DNA of 30,910 nucleotides from DAOUAT01 sp964551735. GTDB lineage: Bacteria > Chloroflexota > Anaerolineae > CG2-30-64-16. The notes below the pieces were generated by a model that saw only the letters and a list, made by a program, of their open reading frames with translations, did not search any database and had not been told where the DNA came from. Shown piece after piece: positions 8,931 through 16,629 of this stretch. The translations under genes and the position numbers were made by a program. Each line of letters opens with the position of its first letter. Position 1 is the stretch's first letter. The DNA lies in assembly GCA_964551735.1 (NCBI GenBank), contig CAZKEF010000058.1, forward strand, positions 1-30,910. The letters are read 5' to 3'.

Positions 8931-9242
8931 GCGTTGGTCGTTACTGGCAACCTCCCGCTCGATGCAGCGGTGGAAACGAACGCCTGCTTCGGCCGCGCCG
9001 AAGTCCGGCCGTTGGCCGCCGGTCCCCTGCCTGCAGGTTTGCAGCCGTTGATTGCCCGGCATGTAGCGAACCAGGAGTTGATCGTCGAGGCCTCGCTGAC
9101 GCGGGATCGGGATCTGGCCTTTCATGCGATTTTGGATGACTCGACCACGCGGCTGCCTGCAGACGAGGTCTGGACCGGGTTCTTCGAAAGGCCGCGGGCC
9201 AGCCGGGAGTTTCTGCCAGGTTTGAAGATCACATTGGAGGTG
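8931..9242 (+). pseudogene. C-terminal remnant of a GH4 glycosidase
   Basis: About 100 codons resemble the very end of glycoside hydrolase family 4 enzymes (NAD- and Mn-dependent alpha-galactosidase/alpha-glucosidase/alpha-galacturonase type). Matching segments are VVVTGNLPLDAAVETNACFG, PLAAGPLPAGLQPLIARHV, and QELIVEASLTRDRDLAFHAI followed by LDDST. The first ~350 residues, with the NAD motif and catalytic Cys/His, are missing: upstream lies the end of araB. The frame has no stop before iolB, so it reads straight into IolB. I judge it a deletion remnant rather than a working domain because iolB has its own ribosome binding site and full length. A true GH4-IolB fusion is the less likely alternative. 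Confidence 0.7.
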
Positions 9243-9245
9243 ACT

Positions 9246-10061
9246 GTGTCATACTTTGCAACTGTCCCGCACGCAGCGGGGCTCAATCATCTGCCGCACA
9301 ATCCGTGCAAGCTGCTGGACTTCGGTTACCTGGTGCTTGCCGACGGCGAAACCTATGAGGGGGCCAGCGGCGAGCGTGAGATTCTGGCCGTGCTCCTGGG
9401 CGGCAAAGGGACGTTCACGGTCAACGGCCAACCCTTCGAGCGGATCGGCGGCCGGCCGAACGTGTTCGCTGGCAAGCCGCACTCGATGTACATCCCGGCT
9501 GGCGCCAGGTACACGATCACCGCGGCCGGTCCGCTGACGGTGGCGCTGCCGAGCGCGCCCAGCGACCTGGCCGTGCAACCCTACGTGATCCCGCCGGAGC
9601 GCGTGACGAGCGGCACCTGGGGCGCGGCCAACTTTAGCCGCAACTTCCACCAGATCCTGACCCTGGCCGGGCAGCCCGATCTGCCGGCACGGCGGCTGAT
9701 CGTCGGTGAGACCTACACCCCTTCGGGCAACTGGAGCACTTATCCGCCGCACAAACACGAGGTGGATGACCTGCCGCGCGAGGCGTACCAAGAGGAGATG
9801 TACTTTTTTAAGGTCACGCCGGCTGACGGTTTCGGCATGGTGCGCTACTACAACGACGAGATTGACACGGGTTACATCGTCAAAGACAACACGATCCTCA
9901 TGGCGCCTAAAGGGTATCACACCACTAACAGCGCGCCGGGGTATACCAGCTACTTCCTGTGGTTCCTGGCTGGCAACCAGCGCGTGCAGGCCACGGTGGA
10001 CGACCCGGCCCTGGGCTGGGTGAGCCGGACGGTGCCGATGCTGAAGGCGTTGGGGCACTGA
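9246..10061 (+). CDS. iolB: 5-deoxy-glucuronate isomerase
   Basis: 271 residues from a GTG at 9246, the normal IolB size. GGAGG (9236-9240) lies 5 bases before it; the open frame continues upstream to 8934, but that part is a GH4 tail. The protein is a bicupin of the KduI/IolB family. The second cupin has the metal ligands in PPHKHE (His169, His171) and QEEMYFF, and a later GYH (His225). It converts 5-deoxy-D-glucuronate to 5-dehydro-2-deoxy-D-gluconate in the inositol pathway. No other iol gene is in the window, so here it may serve inositol breakdown encoded elsewhere, or a related uronate. It is downstream of araB without a separate promoter that I can see. Confidence 0.88.
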   Translation: MSYFATVPHAAGLNHLPHNPCKLLDFGYLVLADGETYEGASGEREILAVLLGGKGTFTVNGQPFERIGGRPNVFAGKPHSMYIPAGARYTITAAGPLTVALPSAPSDLAVQPYVIPPERVTSGTWGAANFSRNFHQILTLAGQPDLPARRLIVGETYTPSGNWSTYPPHKHEVDDLPREAYQEEMYFFKVTPADGFGMVRYYNDEIDTGYIVKDNTILMAPKGYHTTNSAPGYTSYFLWFLAGNQRVQATVDDPALGWVSRTVPMLKALGH

Positions 10062-10397
10062 ACTGGATACGCGTGCTGTCCCCGCTCCAGGTAGGATGAC
10101 AGTAGGCGATGTGGGTGTGCTCCCAGGTGCGTGCTGGCACAGGACGACGGGAGCGGCTCGCGGGCCGGTGATGTCAATCACCCCCCCACACAAGCCGATC
10201 GGCTTGTGTGGGGGGCTGTCTTCCCACGAAGCGACGCCCGTTTCAAATGTGAATCCCACCAGCATCAGGCTGCCGCCGTAGCTGAGCACGCGGCGCGCCC
10301 CGTCGGGGGTAAGGACGGCCCGCTCACGCGCGCCATCCGCGATCAGCCTTATCCGGCGCTCCTTCGACTGTAATCGCGACCGCCACGGTCTAACCTG
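10062..10397. other. Intergenic region after iolB
   Basis: About 335 bases with no supported gene. It contains TGTGC (10116-10120) and GCACA (10137-10141) as a weak dyad, GGTGA and TCACC flanking 6 bases near 10167-10183, and the long palindrome listed separately. The minus-strand open frame through this stretch continues antisense through iolB and has no family resemblance. Confidence 0.5.
10182..10215. repeat. 34-bp perfect palindrome
   Basis: Arms of 17 bases, left arm CCCCCCACACAAGCCGA, mirror exactly around the centre of GATC (10197-10200). As RNA it would form a very stable hairpin. It could end transcription from iolB (120 bases upstream), though no T-tract follows on the plus strand (CTGTCTTCC). 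A replication, recombination or protein-binding site is an alternative. Confidence 0.85.
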
Positions 10398-10406
10398 TGG
10401 TATAAT
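10398..10406 (+). promoter_or_regulatory. Extended -10 promoter before the receptor fragment/araC pair
   Basis: TGGTATAAT, with TATAAT at 10401-10406 and the TGn extension directly upstream. A start near 10413 gives a leader of about 50 bases to the ATG at 10462. No clear -35. Confidence 0.6.
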
Positions 10407-10461
10407 GGCTTCATGATACATCGGTAGTCTGCCTGCAGCCAATGCCGAACGGATATTCTCG

Positions 10462-10797
10462 ATGAGTCAGTTGAAGCCTGATGGGGCATGGCCCCGTCCA
10501 TGCATCGGCTACATCACGCCCAGAATCAACACACAGCACGGATTGGCGATCTTGCGGGGCTTGATGGAGACGGCAGAGTTGCGCCGGGTTGATCTGCTCT
10601 GTTTCGCGGGCGGTGAGGTGCAGCACTCGGAGGACGCAGCATGCTCTGTCGGGGGAAAGCGCACTGCGCGCAACACGATCTACGACCTGGTAGACCGGGC
10701 GAGCCTTGACGGGCTGGTGCTGCGGGACTCTTCGCTGGGTTACTACGCCGGCCTCCAGGCCACCTATCTGCCAAATGCCATCATCGCGGCGTTATGA
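10462..10797 (+). pseudogene. Truncated LacI/periplasmic-binding-type receptor domain
   Basis: 111 codons. Residues 12-95 resemble the first lobe of the Peripla_BP_3-like domain found at the N terminus of large sensor or regulatory proteins in Chloroflexota: RPCIGYITPRINTQHGLAIL, then LLCFAGGEV, ARNTIYDLVD, and SLDGLVLRDSSLGYYAG. Normal proteins of this kind continue for several hundred residues; this one stops after about one lobe, at a TGA that overlaps the next ATG (ATGA at 10794-10797). No good Shine-Dalgarno is visible; it has a promoter just upstream. It is most likely a remnant left by deletion or replacement. It could still be translated and serve as a leader coupling translation to the araC gene, which lacks a ribosome binding site. 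Confidence 0.6.
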
Positions 10798-11900
10798 ACG
10801 TGTTCGCCTCCTCCGCCGCGTTGGTTATCGGGATCGCCGCCGTCCTGACGTTTTACACCGCCCTGCTGCACCTCGTCCGGACGCCGAGCAGCCGCTCGTA
10901 TCAGTTTCGCATCCTGCGGGATCTTCTCGTCGGCGTGCAGGGCTTGCAGTTGTGCTTCATTGCGCGCGGCTGGCATCTGGAGCATCCCTTTCTGCTCTAC
11001 CCGTTCGTCACGCTGCTCTTCGTTTCCGGCCCGTTGAACTACATCCGCTACTACATGTTCTTCTACCCCGGCGGCAAGGTGCCGTTGCGCTTGGTCGCCC
11101 AGTTGATCCCGGCCGCGCTGATGTTGGCACTCGAATCCTGGTTCTACTTCGCCGGCCCCGGCCACGCGGCCACCGCGTTCAGTGCCATCTTCGTCGATCC
11201 GACGCGTCATCCGGCGGTGCTGGCGCTGCTGGCTGGCACCGTAGTCGTGCTGGCGCAGTTCGCGCGTCTGCTGCGCCTGGAGTTGAGCTTCCTCCACAGC
11301 GCCAAGATTCGGCAGCCCGTCCGCGTCTCCAGCGTCATCACCGTGCTGTACATGGTCGCGTCGGGCTTGATCGCCACGGGTTTCTTCCTCGTCCGACCGC
11401 CGATCCTCCAGGGGGGCATCCTGCTGCTAGGGCTGACGGGCATTACCTACCTGCTCTTCGAGAATCGCTACCCCCAGTTCTACCAGCTTGTCGCACAGGA
11501 GGAGCGCCAACAAAAGTACAAGCGCTCTGTCATTCAGGGCCTGAGCAAAGACAAGATCATGGCCCGGCTGCGCGAGCTGATGGAGGAGGAGAAGCTCTAC
11601 CGAGAGCTGGAGCTTCGGCTCGATGATGTGGCGGGCAGGCTGTTCATCACACCCCATCAGCTTTCCGAGTTCGTCAACGACCAGCTCGGCGTAAGCTTCC
11701 CCAACTACGTGAATCGCTACCGAGTCGAAGAGGCCAAAGAACTGCTGCTGCGCAACGCCGACCAGAGCACCCTGGCGGTCGGCTTCGAGGTCGGCTTCGG
11801 CTCCAAGCAGTCGTTCAACACCTCCTTCAAGCAGCACACCGGCATGACCCCCTCCGAGTACCGCAAGCAGAACACCCGCCCCCCTGCTGGAAAGCCATAG
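10794..11900 (+). CDS. Membrane-anchored AraC-family regulator (7-TM N-terminal domain)
   Basis: 368 residues. Seven hydrophobic helices are visible at about 8-27, 43-60, 65-84, 99-120, 140-160, 180-201 and 205-223, then a linker with charged residues and a C-terminal AraC double HTH (about 268-360): LDDVAGRLFITPHQLSEFVN and AVGFEVGFGSKQSFNTSFKQ, ending GMTPSEYRKQ. AraC proteins with a multi-TM sensor are well known in Bacteroidota and spirochaetes; a membrane signal is inferred to be passed to DNA. It overlaps the upstream fragment by ATGA and has no Shine-Dalgarno, so translation is probably coupled. It sits directly before the sulfatase operon, whose promoter carries an inverted repeat, and is the natural candidate regulator for it. 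Confidence 0.87.
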   Translation: MNVFASSAALVIGIAAVLTFYTALLHLVRTPSSRSYQFRILRDLLVGVQGLQLCFIARGWHLEHPFLLYPFVTLLFVSGPLNYIRYYMFFYPGGKVPLRLVAQLIPAALMLALESWFYFAGPGHAATAFSAIFVDPTRHPAVLALLAGTVVVLAQFARLLRLELSFLHSAKIRQPVRVSSVITVLYMVASGLIATGFFLVRPPILQGGILLLGLTGITYLLFENRYPQFYQLVAQEERQQKYKRSVIQGLSKDKIMARLRELMEEEKLYRELELRLDDVAGRLFITPHQLSEFVNDQLGVSFPNYVNRYRVEEAKELLLRNADQSTLAVGFEVGFGSKQSFNTSFKQHTGMTPSEYRKQNTRPPAGKP

Positions 11901-11939
11901 TCCAGGATTATATTCTTGGACGACACGCGCTCGTCCCTG

Positions 11940-11948
11940 TGCTATGCT
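11940..11948 (+). promoter_or_regulatory. Probable extended -10 promoter of the sulfatase operon
   Basis: TGC followed by TATGCT (11943-11948). A TTGGAC at 11916-11921 is 21 bases upstream, too far for a standard -35, which would suit a promoter needing an activator. The predicted start, about 11955, falls in the inverted repeat at 11953-11973. Confidence 0.4.
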
Positions 11949-11952
11949 CGGA

Positions 11953-11973
11953 CCGGTGAATGGAATTCACCGG
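11953..11973. promoter_or_regulatory. Perfect 9-bp inverted repeat at the predicted start site, candidate operator
   Basis: CCGGTGAAT (11953-11961), three bases, then ATTCACCGG (11965-11973). The arms match exactly. It begins 5 bases after the predicted -10, so a bound repressor would block initiation; alternatively it forms a 5' hairpin in the mRNA. Its two-fold symmetry fits LacI/GntR-type dimers better than AraC proteins, which usually bind direct repeats. Confidence 0.6.
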
Positions 11974-12025
11974 CTGAACATGAGAAAACCCTCTCATCAC
12001 CGCAACAAGCACAACGAGGTCTGCG

Positions 12026-13432
12026 ATGAGTCAACGATTGTCTCACGGCTTCAAGTTCCGCTTCGCCCTGGCCGAGCTGGGCCTTGCGACCCTGCGGGCT
12101 TCGGCCGATTTCTTCCTCCTCTTCTACTTCACCGACATCGTCAGCATCAACCCGGCGATCGCGGCGAGTGCGTTGCTGTTCGGCAAGCTGACGTGGGACG
12201 CGGTCAACGACCCGCTCGTCGGCTACCTGTCGGACCGCACGACGTCGCGCTTCGGGCGGCGCCGGGTGTGGATGCTGGCGACGGCCGTCCCGGTGGCCCT
12301 GGCGACGTGGCTCCAGTTCTCCCTGCCCCAGGGCCTCACGGGGCTTACGGCGTTCCTGGCCGTGCTGATCACCTTCTGGCTGAAGGATACCTTCGTGACC
12401 GTCGCCATCGTGGCCTACAACGCGCTGGCACCCGAGGTGACGCAGGACTACGGGGAGCGGTCGAGCGTGGCGGCCTACCGGGGCGCAGCATCGGTGACCG
12501 GCTACCTGTTGGGCGCCGCCGGCACGACGGCCGTCGTGGGGCTGCTGCGTGGGTTCGGGCTCAGCCGGCAGGCGGCCTGGAGCGGCACCGGCGGGCTGTG
12601 GGGGCTGGTGATGCTCGCCGCCCTGCTCATCACCACGCTGTCGGTGCGCGAGCGGCCCGGGCTGGCCAAGCGGGCCGGACACGCGTCGTGGCTGCATAGC
12701 GTGCGGCTCTGCTTCAAGAACCGGCCGTTCGTGATCCTGCTGGCGGTGTTCATGCTGGGCAACTTTGCATTCACCATGCAGGCCGCGCTCCTGCCTTACC
12801 TCATCCAGTACCAGCTCGGCATGGCCGGGCAGCTCTCGACCATCCTGGCGACGTCGCTCGTCACCACGGGGCTCTTCCTCCTGCCCGCGCGGCTCCTGGC
12901 CGACCGCATCAACAAGGGACCCACCTATGCCGTGGGCCTGAGCATCGCGGCGCTCGGTTTCATAGGCGCCTACTTCTTCCTGCCTTATCATGCCACGCCC
13001 TGGGTCTATCTGGTCGCGTTCATCCTGGGTCTGGGCTTCTCCGCGCACTGGGTCATGCCGTTCGCCATGATGCCCGACGTGATGGAGTACGACGAACGGC
13101 TCACCGGGCAGCGCCGCGAGGGCGTGTATTACGGCATCTCCAACTTTCTCACCAAGCTGGCGATCGCGCTCGGCACCGCGGTGCCCGGCTGGGTGCTCGC
13201 CGGGTTCGGCTACGTGCCGAACGCGGTGCAGACACCCACGGCCCTGCTCGGGATCCGGCTCTTCTATTCGATCGTGCCCGCGGCCGTCATGCTGATCTGC
13301 GTGCCCATCCTCATCCGCTACCCCGTCACGCGCGCATCGCATGCGGCGTTGATGGCGGAACTCACTTCGGACGCAGCCGCCCCTGCACAGGAGGCCACAA
13401 ATGAGCCAAGCCGCCGCCCGGCCGTCGTCTGA
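12026..13432 (+). CDS. GPH-family (MelB-like) sugar:cation symporter
   Basis: 468 residues, about 12 TM helices. The N-terminal block KLTWDAVNDPLVGYLSDRTT then SRFGRRR is the hallmark of the glycoside-pentoside-hexuronide:cation family; Asp58 and Asp62 are spaced like the MelB cation-binding Asp55/Asp59. A second family block is seen at HWVMPFAMMPDVMEYDE. It should bring a glycoside, uronide or similar solute into the cytoplasm with Na+ or H+. GAGG lies 6 bases before the ATG. It is the first gene of the operon and its end overlaps the sulfatase start by 32 bases, so transport and desulfation are tightly linked. The solute is inferred to be sulfated. Confidence 0.88.
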   Translation: MSQRLSHGFKFRFALAELGLATLRASADFFLLFYFTDIVSINPAIAASALLFGKLTWDAVNDPLVGYLSDRTTSRFGRRRVWMLATAVPVALATWLQFSLPQGLTGLTAFLAVLITFWLKDTFVTVAIVAYNALAPEVTQDYGERSSVAAYRGAASVTGYLLGAAGTTAVVGLLRGFGLSRQAAWSGTGGLWGLVMLAALLITTLSVRERPGLAKRAGHASWLHSVRLCFKNRPFVILLAVFMLGNFAFTMQAALLPYLIQYQLGMAGQLSTILATSLVTTGLFLLPARLLADRINKGPTYAVGLSIAALGFIGAYFFLPYHATPWVYLVAFILGLGFSAHWVMPFAMMPDVMEYDERLTGQRREGVYYGISNFLTKLAIALGTAVPGWVLAGFGYVPNAVQTPTALLGIRLFYSIVPAAVMLICVPILIRYPVTRASHAALMAELTSDAAAPAQEATNEPSRRPAVV

Positions 13433-14891
13433 GCCGCCGGCCCAGCCTGCGCTGGCGCGCACCGCGCCGCTGACCGGGACGCAGCCGAACATCATCATCA
13501 TCAACTGCGATGACCTGGGCTATGGCGACCTCGGCGCGTACGGCGCAACCGCGATCGCCACACCCAACGTTGATGCGCTGGCCGCGGGCGGGACGCGTTT
13601 CACCGACTTCTACGCGTGCAACGCCCTCTGCACGCCCTCGCGCTTCGGGCTGCTCACCGGCCGCTACCCCGACCGGGTGGGCCTCGGCTGGCTCATCCTG
13701 CCCCAGCGAGTCGGCCCGCGGGAGGGGACGACCAACCCGCCGTCCGACCGGGCGGACCGGTTCTGGTGGCGCGTCGCGCGGGTGATATCCAACCTGCACC
13801 TGATGGACTACGCGCCGGAGCCCACCATCCGGGGCATCCCCGCGGACGAGATCACCGTTGCGGAGGCGCTCAAGGCTGCGGGCTACCGCACGGGCATGGT
13901 GGGCAAGTGGCACCTGGGCGAGTTCCCGGTCTATCCGGAGTACAACCCCGTGCGCCACGGCTTCGACTTCTTTTACGGCGTGCCGCACAGCAACGATATG
14001 AAGGACTTCGCGCTGTACTGCGGGGAGGCGTGCGTCGCCCCGGACTTCGAGGCGATGGAGCGACTCACCGGGCTGTACACCGATGAGGCGGTGCGTTTCA
14101 TCAGTGAGTCCGCGGAACAGCCCTTCTTCCTCTACTTCGCGCACACGTACCCCCACCAGCCGCTGCACGCGTCGGGGCGGTTCCGTGGGAAGTCGAAGGC
14201 AGGGCTGTATGGTGACGCGGTCGAGGAGATTGACTGGAGCGTGGGCGAGCTGGTGCGGACGCTGCGCGAGCTGGGGCAGTTGGAGAACACGCTGATCGTC
14301 TTCACCAGCGACAACGGCCCCTGGTACAACGGCAGCCCCGGCGGCCTGCGCGGGCGCAAGGGGCAGAGCTACGAGGGCGGATTCCGCATCCCGATGATAG
14401 CGCACTGGCCCGGCCGCATCCCCGCAGGCCGCGTCTGCCGCGAGCCGGCCATGAACATAGACTGGTTCCCTACATGCTGCAGCCTCTCGGGCGTCGAGCT
14501 GCCCGCGGACCGTATCATTGACGGCTGCAGCATCGCGCCGCTGCTGCTCGGCGAGACGGAGCAAAGCCCGCACGAGGCGCTGTTCTTTTACCACAACTAC
14601 GAGCTGGAAGCCGTACGTAAGGGCGACTGGAAGTACATCCGAGACATCAGCACCGGCGTCTGGCCGATCCCGCTGGACAAGCACTGGAAGTCCGCGGGCA
14701 GCCGGCTGGCGCCCTGGCTGTACAACCTGCGCACCGACCCGGCCGAGAGCTACAACCTGCGCATTGACTATCCCGAGGTGGCTGCACGGATGGAGGCGGT
14801 TATGCGGGAGTGGGAGCAGGAGCTGAAGGCCGCGCCGCCGAGACGCGGCATCTCGCGATGGGTGCCGGCACGCTGGGCGCCGTCGGGATGA
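13401..14891 (+). CDS. Formylglycine-dependent sulfatase, apparently cytoplasmic
   Basis: 496 residues of the type I sulfatase (alkaline phosphatase) superfamily. Metal Asp37/Asp38 in NCDDLGYGD, the modification motif CTPSR (Cys77 to formylglycine, Arg81), Lys169/His171 in VGKWHLG and Asp304/Asn305 in TSDNG are all present. AGGAGG at 13387-13392, inside the symporter gene, is 8 bases before the ATG and fixes the start. The N terminus (rich in Ala, Pro, Ser) shows no signal peptide or lipobox, unlike most polysaccharide sulfatases. With the upstream symporter this suggests desulfation after import. A formylglycine-generating enzyme must be encoded elsewhere. Substrate unknown; it could be a sulfated sugar, polyol or aglycone. 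Confidence 0.9.
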   Translation: MSQAAARPSSEPPAQPALARTAPLTGTQPNIIIINCDDLGYGDLGAYGATAIATPNVDALAAGGTRFTDFYACNALCTPSRFGLLTGRYPDRVGLGWLILPQRVGPREGTTNPPSDRADRFWWRVARVISNLHLMDYAPEPTIRGIPADEITVAEALKAAGYRTGMVGKWHLGEFPVYPEYNPVRHGFDFFYGVPHSNDMKDFALYCGEACVAPDFEAMERLTGLYTDEAVRFISESAEQPFFLYFAHTYPHQPLHASGRFRGKSKAGLYGDAVEEIDWSVGELVRTLRELGQLENTLIVFTSDNGPWYNGSPGGLRGRKGQSYEGGFRIPMIAHWPGRIPAGRVCREPAMNIDWFPTCCSLSGVELPADRIIDGCSIAPLLLGETEQSPHEALFFYHNYELEAVRKGDWKYIRDISTGVWPIPLDKHWKSAGSRLAPWLYNLRTDPAESYNLRIDYPEVAARMEAVMREWEQELKAAPPRRGISRWVPARWAPSG

Positions 14892-14919
14892 ATATTGATT
14901 CCAGGGAGATAGAAGCGAT

Positions 14920-16620
14920 ATGTCCGACAAACCACTCACACCCGACTGGACCGACCAGCCTCCGCTCCCCGGCTCCTACCGCGCCATCGTCAAGCAGGGG
15001 CGGCCGGACCAGATCAAGACGCCGTCGCGCAAGTACTTCGCGCAGCTCAAGCGCGATCTGCAACTGACCGACGCGTTCTTCACCCACAAACAGGACGGCA
15101 ACCGGCTGCTGGAGAACATCCCGCCGTCCAACCTTGAGCCGTGGGTGGTCGAGAAGCTGATCGCCGTCGTCGGCCCGGAGAACGTGCAGTGCGACGACTA
15201 CAACCGCGTCAAGTACAGCTACGGCAAGCTGGCGGAGGAACTGGTCAGCCTGAAGCGTGGGGTGCTGCACGAGATCACCGGTGCGGCCGTCCACCCGCGC
15301 ACCAAGGAAGACGTCCGCAAGATCGTGGCGCTGTGCCACGAGCAGCGCCTCCCCCTCTACGTCTACGGCGGCGGGTCGAGCTGTAACAAAGGCTTCCTGC
15401 CGGAGCGGGGCGGCATCACCATCGTCCTCAGCACGCACCTCAACCAGGTGGTGGAGGTGAACGAGCTGAACCACACCTGCCGGGTGCAGGCCGGATGTAT
15501 GGGGCCGGCTTTGGAGCACGCGCTCAACCACGCGCCGGAGCTGTTCCACACGGTGCATCGCTTCACCCAGGGCCACTTCCCGCAGTCGTTCGAGCTGTCC
15601 AGCGTGGGCGGCTGGGTGCTGACCATGGGCAGCGGCCAGGCCTCCACCTACTACGGCGAGCCGTACAACCTGGTGCTGAGCATGGAGATGATCACGCCGG
15701 CCGGCACGATCAACACCAGTGACTATCCCAGCACCGCCACCGGCCCGCGGGTGATGGATATGCTCAAGGGCAGCGAGGGGGTCTTCGGCGTTTTGGTCGA
15801 GTTGACCATCAAGGTCTTCCGCTACATGCCGGAGAACCGCAAGTACTTCGGCTACATCTTCCCCGACTGGCCGGCGGCGGTCAGCGCGGCGCGGGAGGTC
15901 TGCCAGGGGCAGTTCGGGCTGCCGGCCGTCTTCCGGTTCTCCGACGCGGCCGAAACTGACCACGGTTTCCAGATGTACCCGCAGCCCCCGCCGGTCGAGT
16001 GGTTCCTGGACAAGCGGGGGTTCAAGCCGGGCCGGCGCTGCGTGTGCATGGGCACCATCGAGGGAGAGCGCGACTTCACCCGGCTGGTGCGCCGCAAGAT
16101 CCACAAGGTGATGGGCAACCACGGCGCGATGACCATCACCGGCCGGCAGGCGAAGGCGTGGGAAGAGGATCGCTACACCTCGTTCCTCATCGGCGAGGCG
16201 ATCTCCGACTACGATATCATCATGGACACCGTGGAGACACCGGTGAAGTGGGACAACATCCACCACATCCACGATGCCGTGCTGGCTTACGCCCACTCGG
16301 TGCCCGGCACCTTGTGTATGAGCCATATGTCGCACTTCTACCCTTACGGCACCAACCTGTACTTCATCTTCGGCATCACAGGCCAGGTAGCCGACTACGT
16401 GGCGTATCGCACCGGGCTGGTGGACGCGATGGTGGGGGCCGGCGGGTCGCCCAGCCACCATCACGGCGTCGGCCGGCTGATGCACCCGTGGATCGAGCGG
16501 TTCCTGGGCACCGAGGAGATGGACGTGCTGCGGGCGCTGAAGCGGCACTTCGACCCCCACACCATCATGAACCCGGGTGCGCAGCTCGGCCTGGACGTGC
16601 CGCCCGAGCTGAAACGGTGA
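14920..16620 (+). CDS. AGPS-like FAD-binding oxidoreductase (VAO family)
   Basis: 566 residues. The FAD-binding_4 domain spans about 110-300, with the flavin loop LYVYGGGSSCNKG and the block ELSSVGGWVLTMGSGQASTY; the C-terminal domain carries GGSPSHHHGVG (His513-515). The triple His and the order of blocks, including FRFSD and YFIFG, match alkyl-dihydroxyacetonephosphate synthase. In that enzyme the reaction is exchange of the acyl group of acyl-DHAP for a fatty alcohol; bacterial relatives also include uncharacterised oxidases such as E. coli YgcU, encoded near the FGGY kinase gene ygcE. AGGGAG is 11 bases before the ATG. It lies between a sulfatase and an FGGY kinase, so either oxidation of a polyol/hydroxy acid or a lipid reaction is possible. 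No TM helix. Confidence 0.82.
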   Translation: MSDKPLTPDWTDQPPLPGSYRAIVKQGRPDQIKTPSRKYFAQLKRDLQLTDAFFTHKQDGNRLLENIPPSNLEPWVVEKLIAVVGPENVQCDDYNRVKYSYGKLAEELVSLKRGVLHEITGAAVHPRTKEDVRKIVALCHEQRLPLYVYGGGSSCNKGFLPERGGITIVLSTHLNQVVEVNELNHTCRVQAGCMGPALEHALNHAPELFHTVHRFTQGHFPQSFELSSVGGWVLTMGSGQASTYYGEPYNLVLSMEMITPAGTINTSDYPSTATGPRVMDMLKGSEGVFGVLVELTIKVFRYMPENRKYFGYIFPDWPAAVSAAREVCQGQFGLPAVFRFSDAAETDHGFQMYPQPPPVEWFLDKRGFKPGRRCVCMGTIEGERDFTRLVRRKIHKVMGNHGAMTITGRQAKAWEEDRYTSFLIGEAISDYDIIMDTVETPVKWDNIHHIHDAVLAYAHSVPGTLCMSHMSHFYPYGTNLYFIFGITGQVADYVAYRTGLVDAMVGAGGSPSHHHGVGRLMHPWIERFLGTEEMDVLRALKRHFDPHTIMNPGAQLGLDVPPELKR

Positions 16621-16629
16621 GGGATGACC

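Noticed and set aside
9249..10442. Minus-strand frame across iolB and the following gap
   Set aside because: Passes through the 34-bp palindrome and antisense to iolB; the part outside iolB matches no family I recognise.
11944..12699. Plus-strand 251-codon frame overlapping the symporter gene
   Set aside because: Arg/Gly/Pro-rich shadow in another frame of the GPH gene, which shows clear family motifs.
14800..16560. Long minus-strand open frame (586 codons)
   Set aside because: Antisense to the AGPS-like gene, which has clear conserved blocks; no ribosome site or recognisable domain.
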